From assembly GCA_029210045.1 (NCBI GenBank), contig JARGNX010000002.1:230748-294747 (forward strand): a stretch of 64,000 bases of DNA, given 5' to 3'. Below the pieces are notes generated by a model. The model saw only the letters and a list, made by a program, of their open reading frames with translations. It was not told the DNA's origin and made no database searches. Within the stretch, counting starts at the first letter, position 1, and each line of letters begins with the position of its first letter. Source of the stretch: Coxiellaceae bacterium (lineage in GTDB: Bacteria > Pseudomonadota > Gammaproteobacteria > Coxiellales > Coxiellaceae). Of this stretch, positions 54,079 through 62,705 are shown piece by piece. The position numbers and the translations under genes are program-made.

Positions 54079-55500
54079 CTAATTCAAGCAGTCAGCCGCC
54101 AACGATTCGCACATTGATAGTTCAGAGTGCGAGCAGGTGGGTGATAGTTGCTTTGCTAATTGGCGTAATGCCGTACGCATGCCTTCTTCGACCACGGGAT
54201 GATAAAACGGCATCTGTAATAAGCGGAATACGCATAAGTCTTGTTGTATGGCCCACGCTAATAGGTGCGCCATGTGTTCACCGGCGGGTGCAATGCCTTC
54301 AACACCTAATATATGTGCTGTTTCTTTATCGGCGTATATGCGCATTAATCCTTGGTTTGCCATCATCATGCGTGAGCGCCCTTGGTTACTAAAATCTATT
54401 TCACCCACAACAAATGAATCGGGCTCTAATTCAAAGTAGCGTTTACCTGCCATAAAAATATTCGGATCTGAAAACACCACGGCAATCGGTGTGCGGCGAT
54501 GAAAATGTACCGATTCGTGTACGGCATTGTAACCAGCAATGCGGCCATCATCAGAGGCTTCATGCAGTAGAGGATGCATGATATTAGTATCACCACAAAC
54601 GGTCATGTAAATTGAGTGGCCATCGACTTTCAGTGTGACTGGATCAATCGCGGGCATGCCGCGCTCATTGAGTGTAACGCCGATATCGGCTAGGTCAAGT
54701 TGATCGATATTGGGCCGGCGACCCATAGCAGCAAGCACGCTGGGTACGACTGTAGAATTGCCATCGGCTGCAATCTGAAAGTTGCTGCCATCATACGACA
54801 CGTCAGCATGCACATTTAATTGCAAATCAAATTCTTTGCGCATGATGGTAACGGCGAGCTCGTTGACCTTGGGGTCGGTTAAACCACCAATTTTATCATT
54901 GCCGTGGAATACTGTGGTGTTAATACCAAAGCGACTGATACTTTGACCGAGCTCTAAGCCAATAACACCAGCACCAATCACCGCCATCTGTTTGGCGAGA
55001 TCAGTTTGCTCAAAAATATTGTCGCTAGTAATTAATTTGTTAGAAAAGTCAGACCAGCTCTCTGGTATGACTACACGCGAACCGGTGGCAATAATAATTT
55101 TATCTGCAACAATGCGATGAGGTCCTGCTTGTAAGACATTAGGCTCGACAAACTGCGCGCATTCGCGAATGAGTACGCCCCCCAGTGCTTCTGTATCTTT
55201 AACAATTGATAACCAAAAACGATCGCGCAGCTTGCGTACATGTTGTAGCGCTTTAGGTACATCGAGTGTTAAATTTTCACTGCCTTCAATGCCCATTTCT
55301 GCAAAGACATCGCGACGGTGAAAGTCATGAGCCACTTGAATCAGTGCCTTGGATGGCATGCAACCGACATGTGCACAGGTGGTGCCTAGGTCGCCACCAT
55401 CTATAATGACCACGTTGTGGGTTTTTTTGCGTACTTCTTTCAAGGCTGAAAGCCCCGCTGATCCTGCGCCAATAATAGCGACGTCGACATGCTTATCCAT
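54079..55500 (-). CDS. Dihydrolipoyl dehydrogenase-like flavoprotein
   Basis: A 473-residue class I disulfide oxidoreductase. FAD motif VAIIGAGSAGLSALKE, redox-active pair in GTTCAHVGCMPSKALI (Cys-x4-Cys), NAD motif VIGAGVIGLELGQ, and the second FAD motif VCGDTNIMHPLLHEASDDG. The C-terminal catalytic region reads HPVVEEGMR instead of HPTxSE, placing it in a divergent lpd-like group not embedded in a 2-oxoacid dehydrogenase operon. It may serve another thiol substrate. The ATG at 55500 has AAGGA 9 nt upstream; the 55524 start adds 8 residues. Confidence 0.85.
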   Translation of the reverse strand: MDKHVDVAIIGAGSAGLSALKEVRKKTHNVVIIDGGDLGTTCAHVGCMPSKALIQVAHDFHRRDVFAEMGIEGSENLTLDVPKALQHVRKLRDRFWLSIVKDTEALGGVLIRECAQFVEPNVLQAGPHRIVADKIIIATGSRVVIPESWSDFSNKLITSDNIFEQTDLAKQMAVIGAGVIGLELGQSISRFGINTTVFHGNDKIGGLTDPKVNELAVTIMRKEFDLQLNVHADVSYDGSNFQIAADGNSTVVPSVLAAMGRRPNIDQLDLADIGVTLNERGMPAIDPVTLKVDGHSIYMTVCGDTNIMHPLLHEASDDGRIAGYNAVHESVHFHRRTPIAVVFSDPNIFMAGKRYFELEPDSFVVGEIDFSNQGRSRMMMANQGLMRIYADKETAHILGVEGIAPAGEHMAHLLAWAIQQDLCVFRLLQMPFYHPVVEEGMRTALRQLAKQLSPTCSHSELSMCESLAADCLN

Positions 55501-55576
55501 AAGCGATTCCTTTTTAAGTCTCAATCAGACAAGTTAATAATGACGAGCTTTATGATTTTAATCAATAGGTGTTGGT

Positions 55577-56689
55577 TTAGGAGACCAATTTAGCGGCATT
55601 ACGGCTGGCTTGTTTAATTTGGTACATTGCTTTATCAGCATTCGCGAGGAGTGCTTCAGGATCATCGCCATGTTGTGGGTAACATGCAATGCCAATGCTA
55701 CAACCAACAGAAAGTGTTTGATTGCCAGCAGTAACGGATTTTATGCTTAGGATTTTTTTGGCAATGCTGAGCGCATCTTGGCTATCATTGATTCCGGTTA
55801 ACAAAATGACAAATTCATCGCCACCAAAACGCGATAAAGTATCGACGGCTCTTAATTGAGCTTTAACGGCTTTAGCAAATGCACATAAATACAGATCACC
55901 AATATCATGTCCGTGCGCGTCATTAATTTGTTTAAAATGATCCATATCAATAAACATAACGGCAAGTTGATCTTTATTACGATTGGCATATTGAATGCCT
56001 TGCGATAGGCGTTCGAGAAAAAAACGGCGATTAGGCAGGTCTGTTAACGGGTCATAATAGGCGTAGTGTTTTATGCGATCATCTGTTTCTTTTCTCAATG
56101 TAATATCGGTAAAGACAGCTACATGATTAATGATTTTTTTGTCTTTATCTTTAATCACAGTAATGGATAGCCACTCTGGATATAGCTCACCATCTTTGCG
56201 TCGGTTCCAGAGCTCTCCTTGCCAGCAGCCTTTGTCTTGCAAGCTTTGCCATAGCGCTTTATAGAATTTTTTATCTTGTTTGCCTGAGCTTGCAACGCTC
56301 GGATTTTTACCAAGTACCTCAGCTGGGGTATACCCCGTTACATTTGTATAGGCGGGGTTTACAAAGATAATTTTATTATTGTGATCAGTAACCACCACAC
56401 TTTCATGCATTGCTTGTAATGCAAGCCTGTCTATCGAAAGCCGATATTGAAGGTGTGTCGTTCTATGGGCTATCCAGGCAGCGATACAGCCAAATATAAA
56501 AAATAAGGCTGAAATGAAAAATCGCATCCATAACTCGTTCGATGAGCTAGGGAATAGCTCATTGAAAAAGTCGCTGGAATTAAAAAAATAAGCATGGATG
56601 GTGGCTTCAAATACCCAAAACCCGACGGCAAACAGAATGCCGATGATAAACAAATATAAAGGTAAATTTCGGTAAGGGTTTGTCTGCAT
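55577..56689 (-). CDS. PAS-GGDEF diguanylate cyclase
   Basis: A 370-residue membrane protein: two N-terminal helices (about residues 9-32 and 51-70) around a small periplasmic loop, a PAS domain (about 85-200), and a GGDEF domain with intact active-site RFGGDEF. The inhibitory I-site RxxD (RAVD) lies exactly five residues before it, so it should make cyclic-di-GMP and be product-inhibited. No EAL domain is present. It stands alone, divergent from the DUF2520 gene; the periplasmic signal is unknown. Confidence 0.92.
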   Translation of the reverse strand: MQTNPYRNLPLYLFIIGILFAVGFWVFEATIHAYFFNSSDFFNELFPSSSNELWMRFFISALFFIFGCIAAWIAHRTTHLQYRLSIDRLALQAMHESVVVTDHNNKIIFVNPAYTNVTGYTPAEVLGKNPSVASSGKQDKKFYKALWQSLQDKGCWQGELWNRRKDGELYPEWLSITVIKDKDKKIINHVAVFTDITLRKETDDRIKHYAYYDPLTDLPNRRFFLERLSQGIQYANRNKDQLAVMFIDMDHFKQINDAHGHDIGDLYLCAFAKAVKAQLRAVDTLSRFGGDEFVILLTGINDSQDALSIAKKILSIKSVTAGNQTLSVGCSIGIACYPQHGDDPEALLANADKAMYQIKQASRNAAKLVS

Positions 56690-56747
56690 TGCCCACTCTT
56701 GGCCTGACTATCGCTAGTCAGTATTATAGGGTAAAATACAGCGCATT

Positions 56748-57617
56748 ATGGCAATACAAACGATCAATATCATAGGTGCTGGCAAGCTTGGGCTGCATGT
56801 GGCTTATGTGCTAAAACATCAAAAAAATATCATTATTCAAGCGGTTTGTAATCGTAGCTTGGCCAGTGGCCAGCGTGTGGTTGAGCGCTTGGGTGTGGGG
56901 CATGCTGTTGCTGAAATTGCTGATTTACCGTCAGCCGATATGACATTGATTGCGGTGCCTGATGATACCATCAACACGGTCGCTGATGAGTTGGCTTTAT
57001 CTGATAATTTGCAGATGCATAGCGTGATCGTGCATTGCAGTGGTTCATTGTCATCACAAGTGTTAAATGCGGCTCGTGTTAAAAATTGTGATTTAGTGAG
57101 TATGCATCCCATGAAAAGTTTTGCATCGACTGGATTAAATCGTGACGGTTTTAATGGTGTGTTTTGTGCGTTGGAAGGTGACAGCTTAGCAGTGCAGCAA
57201 ATAAAATTATTGTTTCAAGGGATAAGTGTTCGTTGGTTGGCTATCGATAGCGAAAAGAAAATGGCTTATCATGCAGCTGGTGTATTTGCATCGAATTATT
57301 TAGTGTCAATTGCACATTCGGCCTGTCAGTGTCTGGAGCAAGCTGGGGTAGAACAACAGTTGGCGCTTGAGGTGGTGACTGAATTAATGCAAGGTACCAT
57401 TGCAAATATTCAGCAGAATGCTTGTTTGCGTAGCAGCTTAACCGGTCCAGTTCAACGCGGTGACTTAATGACAATTCAGCAGCATATGCAGCACTTAAGT
57501 CACAGTGAACAGCAAAAGCTATATGCCGAGCTGGGGCGTAATATTATTGATTTAACTTGTCACAATGAAGACCTTAAGTCGCAACTTGATGCGATCTTGC
57601 AGGAATCGACATCCTAA
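56748..57617 (+). CDS. Rossmann-like DUF2520 protein
   Basis: A 289-residue protein. The N-terminal NAD(P)-binding Rossmann fold (INIIGAGKLGLHVAYVL, then DMTLIAVPDDTI) is followed by a DUF2520 C-terminal helical domain (about 125-275), including MHPMKSF and AYHAAGVFASNYLV. It resembles the ketopantoate/pyrroline carboxylate reductase-like group, but the substrate is unknown. The last 4 bp overlap the convergent LuxR-type gene. Confidence 0.85.
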   Translation: MAIQTINIIGAGKLGLHVAYVLKHQKNIIIQAVCNRSLASGQRVVERLGVGHAVAEIADLPSADMTLIAVPDDTINTVADELALSDNLQMHSVIVHCSGSLSSQVLNAARVKNCDLVSMHPMKSFASTGLNRDGFNGVFCALEGDSLAVQQIKLLFQGISVRWLAIDSEKKMAYHAAGVFASNYLVSIAHSACQCLEQAGVEQQLALEVVTELMQGTIANIQQNACLRSSLTGPVQRGDLMTIQQHMQHLSHSEQQKLYAELGRNIIDLTCHNEDLKSQLDAILQESTS

Positions 57618-57970
57618 TGAGCCTCTAGTAATAAGTTACTTTGCACGGCATCAAACATCATTTGTACGGTATTGCAGTGCATTTTTTTACGCATAACCAG
57701 TAAGTGATCTTCTAAGGTTTTGATCGATATGTTCATCGTCTCTGCAATTCTTTTGCGTGACGACATGCGTTTCATGTGTGATAACACATCGGTCTGGCGC
57801 TTGCTGAGTTCAAAAGTATGCTGTGTGCTGAGCATCATAAAGCGTCGTTTACGTCTAGTGGGTGGTCGTAAGACTGACTTACCATTTATGCCATTGATTT
57901 TTTTTATAAAATTTAGGTCATTGTAAAACGCTTGGATGGAGCGCTGTACTGATATTTGTTCACATCGCAT
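57614..57970 (-). CDS. Small LuxR-type HTH regulator
   Basis: A 118-residue protein. Residues about 50-115 are a LuxR/GerE helix-turn-helix (FELSKRQTDVLSHMKRMSSRKRIAETMNISIKTLEDHLLVMRKKM), with Arg/Lys-rich residues before it. It lacks a receiver or autoinducer domain, so it is an output-only regulator or a remnant of a longer one. Legionella-type bacteria carry several such LuxR regulators. The 376 bp upstream hold repeats and no gene. Confidence 0.8.
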   Translation of the reverse strand: MRCEQISVQRSIQAFYNDLNFIKKINGINGKSVLRPPTRRKRRFMMLSTQHTFELSKRQTDVLSHMKRMSSRKRIAETMNISIKTLEDHLLVMRKKMHCNTVQMMFDAVQSNLLLEAH

Positions 57971-58346
57971 GTTGTTGTACCTCGTTTAACCTTATGTCTT
58001 ATTCACTTAAAATTAGCTTCGTAGTGTGTTTAAGATACGCGAATTGGACTGGAAAACAATCAGTAAAAAATACTGATTATTACGTATATTTCCGTCTGGG
58101 GACGAAAATATACTCCTGGTAAGATGCGGGCGTAAAGACAAGTAATTACGCCCTTTAATGGGTGAGCGAATATGCCGAAAAAGAGGCGCGCTGTGCGCCT
58201 AACCGATTGATATTACTGGATCCCGGCTCGGAGGCCGGGATGACAGACGGTAAGGTGCGGGTGTAAAAACAAGTAATGACGGAGCCAAAGTAATAGCCCA
58301 GCTAAGATTACTTTAAGGCGTTAAATCACATTTGCAATTGCAGGTA
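57971..58346. repeat. Gene-free stretch with palindromes and a direct-repeat pair
   Basis: This contains an imperfect 33-bp direct repeat (58118-58150 and 58249-58281, 29 of 33 bases equal), the hairpin AGGCGC/GCGCCT (58184-58200), and a REP-family palindrome ATCCCGGC/GCCGGGAT (58220-58241) ending in GATGACAG. The AGTAAT(T/G)ACG ends of the direct repeats are also echoed loosely near 59731 and 27287. It probably represents nested insertions of small repeats. No ORF is supported. Confidence 0.6.
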
Positions 58347-59513
58347 TTATCTAAAATTACCAATACCGTCATTTAAAATATCTAAATACCGAGTATATTT
58401 AAACAAGCGTTCCCTAGACTTTCCTGTAATTTCTTCAATAATTCCCAGTTCACACAAATGCCTTAACGCCTTGGACACTGTTGGCACAGTGATAGAGGCT
58501 TGCTTTGCCAGTTTGGCAATGTTATTGATTGGGTATTTTTGTAATGCATGAAAAACCATTAACGCCGAGCCTGCTGATCGCCCAAGCTTTTCAATTGCTT
58601 CACCATCTTGCCTAAGTAAATGCATCACCCGTTGTGCTGTATCTACAGCTTGCTCCGAAGTAACAACGACCCCCTCAAGAAAAAAGGCAACCCACTTTTC
58701 CCAATCACCTGTTTCTCGCACAGATTGTAATTGTTCGTAATATTCCTGACGAAATGTTTTAAAATACAAGCTTAAATACAACATTGGTTTAGACAACAGC
58801 CCTTCACAACAAAGAATAAAGGTAATCAATAATCGACCCAAACGACCATTACCATCTAAGAACGGGTGAATTGTTTCAAACTGCACATGAGCCAATGCTG
58901 CTTTTACCAAGACAGGTAAACACTGACCATGGTGCAAGAAGAGCTCTAGATCTCCTAACAGCTTTATCAATCGATCCGGTGATGGTGGCACAAATTTTGC
59001 ATTACCAGGCCTCGTGCCTCCAATCCAGTTTTGTGATTGACGAAACTCACCCGGTTGTTTTGAGTCACCTCGACGCCCTTTCATTAATACCGCATGTATT
59101 TCTTTCAAGAGGCGCAAGCTTAGTGGAAAATCATCCTGCCTTAGTCGCTTTAAACCATACTCCATCGCCGCAACATAATTAGAAACTTCAACCACATCGT
59201 CTTCAGGCACACCCGGCACCTCATGGTTTTCATAGGTCAATAGGTCTGATAGCGACGATTGCGTCCCTTCAATCTGTGAAGATAAAACAGCTTCCTTCCT
59301 TATATAGAGATACAAAAAAAGCTCTGGATCAGGAAGGCTGTGGCTAATGCCATCCAGGCGACCCAAGGCAATATTGGCCCGATCTAGCAACGGGTATAAT
59401 GCCTCCATTACTAACGGCGGGTTAGGCGGCAAAGGCTTTGGAACATAAACCTCATAGTGCTCACCAGCTACAGAAGCTTTTATTTTGTCACCAATTCGAG
59501 ATGATTCGTTCAT
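58347..59513 (-). CDS. Class II Fic protein with winged-helix tail
   Basis: A 388-residue Fic family protein. The N-terminal inhibitory helix motif is intact (SSQIEG, the S-x3-E-G rule of class II Fic proteins, about residue 75). The catalytic loop HPFLDGNGRLGR is canonical, and the C-terminal ~70 residues (INNIAKLAKQASITVPTVSKALRHLCELGIIEEIT) form a winged helix-turn-helix. It should AMPylate targets when the Glu finger is displaced and probably binds DNA. It is not related closely to the tandem Fic/ankyrin paralogs at 4.8-10.4 kb. Upstream lie several TTTAATAG half-sites suited to self-regulation. Confidence 0.9.
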   Translation of the reverse strand: MNESSRIGDKIKASVAGEHYEVYVPKPLPPNPPLVMEALYPLLDRANIALGRLDGISHSLPDPELFLYLYIRKEAVLSSQIEGTQSSLSDLLTYENHEVPGVPEDDVVEVSNYVAAMEYGLKRLRQDDFPLSLRLLKEIHAVLMKGRRGDSKQPGEFRQSQNWIGGTRPGNAKFVPPSPDRLIKLLGDLELFLHHGQCLPVLVKAALAHVQFETIHPFLDGNGRLGRLLITFILCCEGLLSKPMLYLSLYFKTFRQEYYEQLQSVRETGDWEKWVAFFLEGVVVTSEQAVDTAQRVMHLLRQDGEAIEKLGRSAGSALMVFHALQKYPINNIAKLAKQASITVPTVSKALRHLCELGIIEEITGKSRERLFKYTRYLDILNDGIGNFR

Positions 59514-59547
59514 TTTCTACACCTGTCGTTATTAAGCGGAAGAGCCA

Positions 59548-59634
59548 TATCCTTTAATAGCAGACATCTTAATGTAAAATCTTTTAATAAGCAATGCCAC
59601 TATTAAAGGATAGCGCATTATTCTTTAATAGTGG
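59548..59634. promoter_or_regulatory. Multi-site operator and promoter of the class II fic gene
   Basis: A perfect inverted repeat CCACTATTAAAG/CTTTAATAGTGG (59597-59608 and 59623-59634), plus a further TATCCTTTAATAG (59548-59560) that is the exact inverse of CTATTAAAGGATA (59600-59612), and a looser TCTTTTAATAAG near 59580. On the minus strand TTGCTT, 17 bp, TAAGAT make a plausible promoter among them. The repeated CTTTAATAG unit fits binding by the Fic protein's winged helix or another regulator. Confidence 0.6.
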
Positions 59635-59806
59635 CCCCGCAGATTAGAAATCAACAAATTATCTATAATTCAATGATTTAAATAAATCAAAAGTGATTAG
59701 AAGGCCGAAGTCGCGTTTGCTTTTCGCGCGCAATGACGGAGCGGGATCTGAGGTGACATACACCGCCATTTATGGTTAAATACTAAGTATAATAATATTA
59801 TAAATA

Positions 59807-62530
59807 ATGTACATAAGCATGATTAGCAGACTTCATTTGACGCGATTAGTCATCCGCCTCCTAGATGAGGCCAAGCCGCCCCAACGTCCTGCACTGGAAG
59901 CGTTATCCGCACAACTATCCGCAGGCACTGACACCCATCGCATCATGAGCGGCCTAGATGAGATGCATCAGCATTTTAAACTCACTACGCTCTATCAACT
60001 GGCGAGTCAAAACAACACGGCAGTTAAAGCACTGCTTAAAACCCTGGCCGACCAAACCGAGCAAGCGCACCCCGAATTCAAGATCAACGCGACACCACCA
60101 ACGACACAAATCATCCCTACTGACTTGGTACGATTCCATAACAGCTGCGGCCACGTACAAGCCGTACCCTCAGATCAACTCTCTCAAAGTCGAAGGCTGG
60201 TTCGTGTATTCAAAGATCGTGCCTTCGTTACAGCTATACCACTTGAAGGCTTCAGAGCCATCGATTGGCGAACCGGTGGCGATGCTGCAGAAGACACACT
60301 CAGCCGCTCCCATCGCGCACAGCGACATATCAGCCAGTTGATTAATTCCGCGAATGCCGATAACACACTGATGGTGGATCAACTGGAAGCATTGCGCAGT
60401 AGTAACGAGGCGAAAGCGCCTAAATATTTACGTAAAACATTGACGGGGCTTGCTAACCATTACCCAGAACATAATATTATTGGCATAGCACTGCAGCGCG
60501 GTCATATACGCCTAACCCAAAGAATAATGTGCCATATCCATCGGTGTAAACCTTTTCAGGTTGGCAATGCTATTAAAAATTGTTACGCCCATATACTCGC
60601 GAACAATGATATCAATGCACTCGTCATGCTATGCAATTTAATCGCTGACAATAATGAGAAAGTGCTTATCTTAGCGCGCATCATGTACTATCGCCATCCC
60701 GACAATGCGCAATGCGCATTAGCCTACCAAAAACGACTAAAAAAAATCGGACGTTATCGATGCACTGAAGCGCAACGCAAAGAAATTTATGCTTTAAGCA
60801 AAGCAGCACATAACCTTGGCAATGATGAAGGCACCTATCAATACGCCACTCGGGCGACCCATGTCACAAAAGGCATCAGAGCCGCATTCAATATGGCCAT
60901 AACCATATTGCGCGATGACAGCTATTCTGATGCATTAAAAATGCGTATCTTTTCATTTTTATTAAAACATGAAAAGTATGTAATGCATTACTCTGATTGC
61001 TATAGCTACCTAGCGGAATGTTATCAGCAGGGCTATGGTTGTGTTGCCAACCTGGAAAAAACCACCGTCTATCGAACAATAGCCGCCGAACTGGGTGATG
61101 TCGATGCTTTTAACGCCTGCTTTCCAGAGATTGTTACTGCCGATGAACTGTTTGATAAAGCGAAAAAAGGGTTTGCTGCGGCCGTCAAAAGACTCCATGC
61201 CTTAACTGAGCTTGAAACAACCCATATCGATATAAAAGTCACCGCACTTAACTATTTAATTATCTGCTATAGCCATGAATACGGCTGCCGCAGCAACGCC
61301 TTGAAAATCGTACAATACCAACAAGCATTGGAGGCGCTTGCTGCACACTCCGTTGCTCCAGTTTCTCGAGCCCCCCTTAGCGCAGTACATACAAAACAAA
61401 TCACGCATCGCTATCACTTGCGTGAACTTACCCACAGCACTGATGGTTCGCGGCGCGACATGCGGCATAGTTCTACCCGCTTTTTTATGATGGCACTTGG
61501 CGCCAGCGATAAATGTTTTACACTAAACCATATGGCAGCTCGATCTTCTGGATATCGAGAAACAAAAGCCGTGATTGATTTTGCTGACCTCACCGATGAG
61601 TATACCGCCACCTTAGCATCAGACACTGAAAAAGCCCGCTGGCAACGCGCAATTGACGACCTTGCATGGAGTCATAACTACCTCACGGATCGCACTATTG
61701 CTCATACGGATACGAGCCTACTGGAGCGCCTAAACAGCGGTCATATGATTAATATCAATGCTAGCTGGTACAGTTGGGATGATGGCTCTCATTCCTATCA
61801 CTTGGCCTTCTTTAAATTCCGCGGCGAACTCTACATGATAAAATCCAACCGCGGCGGTCGCAGAGAAACAGACCCAAGCGGGCTCACTTTCTATCGTGTC
61901 GCCAATTCCACTTGCTTAACAAGCAAGCAAGCGCTGGAAGATCTTATTAAACAATGTAAAGATCGCCCTTTCTGTGAGGGCATGGAATCAGACACTGAAA
62001 ACACACTAGGTCACGCGCTGGGCCTAACAAAAATTGCTGATGGGCAGTGCAATAAAAGCGATCAAAAGGGCGGAACCTGTGCTTTAGCCGCTATTCAAAA
62101 TGCCTATCTATCACATCACATCATGCAAGAGTTACAAAATGATGCGGCATCTCCACAACTTACCGCCACAGATATTACACGCGCTTTCACACGCGCCAAT
62201 ATATTATATAAACCATGGCGAGCCGCCATGCGTATATTATCCATGGAAAAATTAACTGAACTTGCTATGCCTAATAATCCATTGCACATTACACCCAGCC
62301 AGCACCTCACTATCATGACGCATGCACTGAAATATGTCGGAAAGAAACAACGGCGTAAACGACGTGAAAAACATCGTGCATTCACGACAACAACAAAGGG
62401 GCAATTATTTGCCGCCGTCACTCCTCTATTAGGGCCTCGTTCTCTCTACACGCTTGAGCAAAAGGCACAACTGAGTGAAGCGCTAAAAGAGGCAAGGGCT
62501 CGCTCAACTGCACGTTGCGCCATCAGTTAA
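59807..62530 (+). CDS. Sel1-like protein with putative Cys-hydrolase tail (effector candidate)
   Basis: A 907-residue protein. Residues about 330-530 are TPR/Sel1-like helices (YLAECYQQGYGCVANLEKTT; LIICYSHEYGC). The C-terminal part has a possible catalytic set in the order His-Asn-Gln-Cys: YHLAFFKFRGELYMIKSNRGG (His665, Asn681), SGLTFYRV, then DQKGGTCALAAIQNA (Gln753, Cys758). I recall a similar H..NRG..QKxGxC arrangement in Legionella effectors, and clan CE proteases (YopJ, ULP) share the His-first, Q-x(4-5)-C order. The first ~300 residues are unrecognised. No clear ribosome site precedes the ATG at 59807; the ATG at 59819 is an alternative. No signal peptide is seen. Cytosolic host action is inferred. 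Confidence 0.65.
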   Translation: MYISMISRLHLTRLVIRLLDEAKPPQRPALEALSAQLSAGTDTHRIMSGLDEMHQHFKLTTLYQLASQNNTAVKALLKTLADQTEQAHPEFKINATPPTTQIIPTDLVRFHNSCGHVQAVPSDQLSQSRRLVRVFKDRAFVTAIPLEGFRAIDWRTGGDAAEDTLSRSHRAQRHISQLINSANADNTLMVDQLEALRSSNEAKAPKYLRKTLTGLANHYPEHNIIGIALQRGHIRLTQRIMCHIHRCKPFQVGNAIKNCYAHILANNDINALVMLCNLIADNNEKVLILARIMYYRHPDNAQCALAYQKRLKKIGRYRCTEAQRKEIYALSKAAHNLGNDEGTYQYATRATHVTKGIRAAFNMAITILRDDSYSDALKMRIFSFLLKHEKYVMHYSDCYSYLAECYQQGYGCVANLEKTTVYRTIAAELGDVDAFNACFPEIVTADELFDKAKKGFAAAVKRLHALTELETTHIDIKVTALNYLIICYSHEYGCRSNALKIVQYQQALEALAAHSVAPVSRAPLSAVHTKQITHRYHLRELTHSTDGSRRDMRHSSTRFFMMALGASDKCFTLNHMAARSSGYRETKAVIDFADLTDEYTATLASDTEKARWQRAIDDLAWSHNYLTDRTIAHTDTSLLERLNSGHMININASWYSWDDGSHSYHLAFFKFRGELYMIKSNRGGRRETDPSGLTFYRVANSTCLTSKQALEDLIKQCKDRPFCEGMESDTENTLGHALGLTKIADGQCNKSDQKGGTCALAAIQNAYLSHHIMQELQNDAASPQLTATDITRAFTRANILYKPWRAAMRILSMEKLTELAMPNNPLHITPSQHLTIMTHALKYVGKKQRRKRREKHRAFTTTTKGQLFAAVTPLLGPRSLYTLEQKAQLSEALKEARARSTARCAIS

Positions 62531-62663
62531 GCTAGGGAGTAAGCAAACATCAATAACTATGATGACCGTACATTATTGACTTAATTCTTTAATGCTTTTC
62601 TACGCATATCTGATTGATTTATACGTGTTATTTAATGATTTCACTCGGTGGGGTTAAAGCTGG

Positions 62664-62669
62664 TATAAT
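62664..62669 (+). promoter_or_regulatory. Extended -10 promoter for tgt
   Basis: Perfect TATAAT preceded by TGG (an extended TGn -10 element), 36 bp before the tgt ATG. No good -35 lies at 17 bp, which is usual for extended -10 promoters. Confidence 0.55.
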
Positions 62670-62705
62670 CCTGCCCATAATTCAATACTGTATAAAAGAG
62701 CCGAT

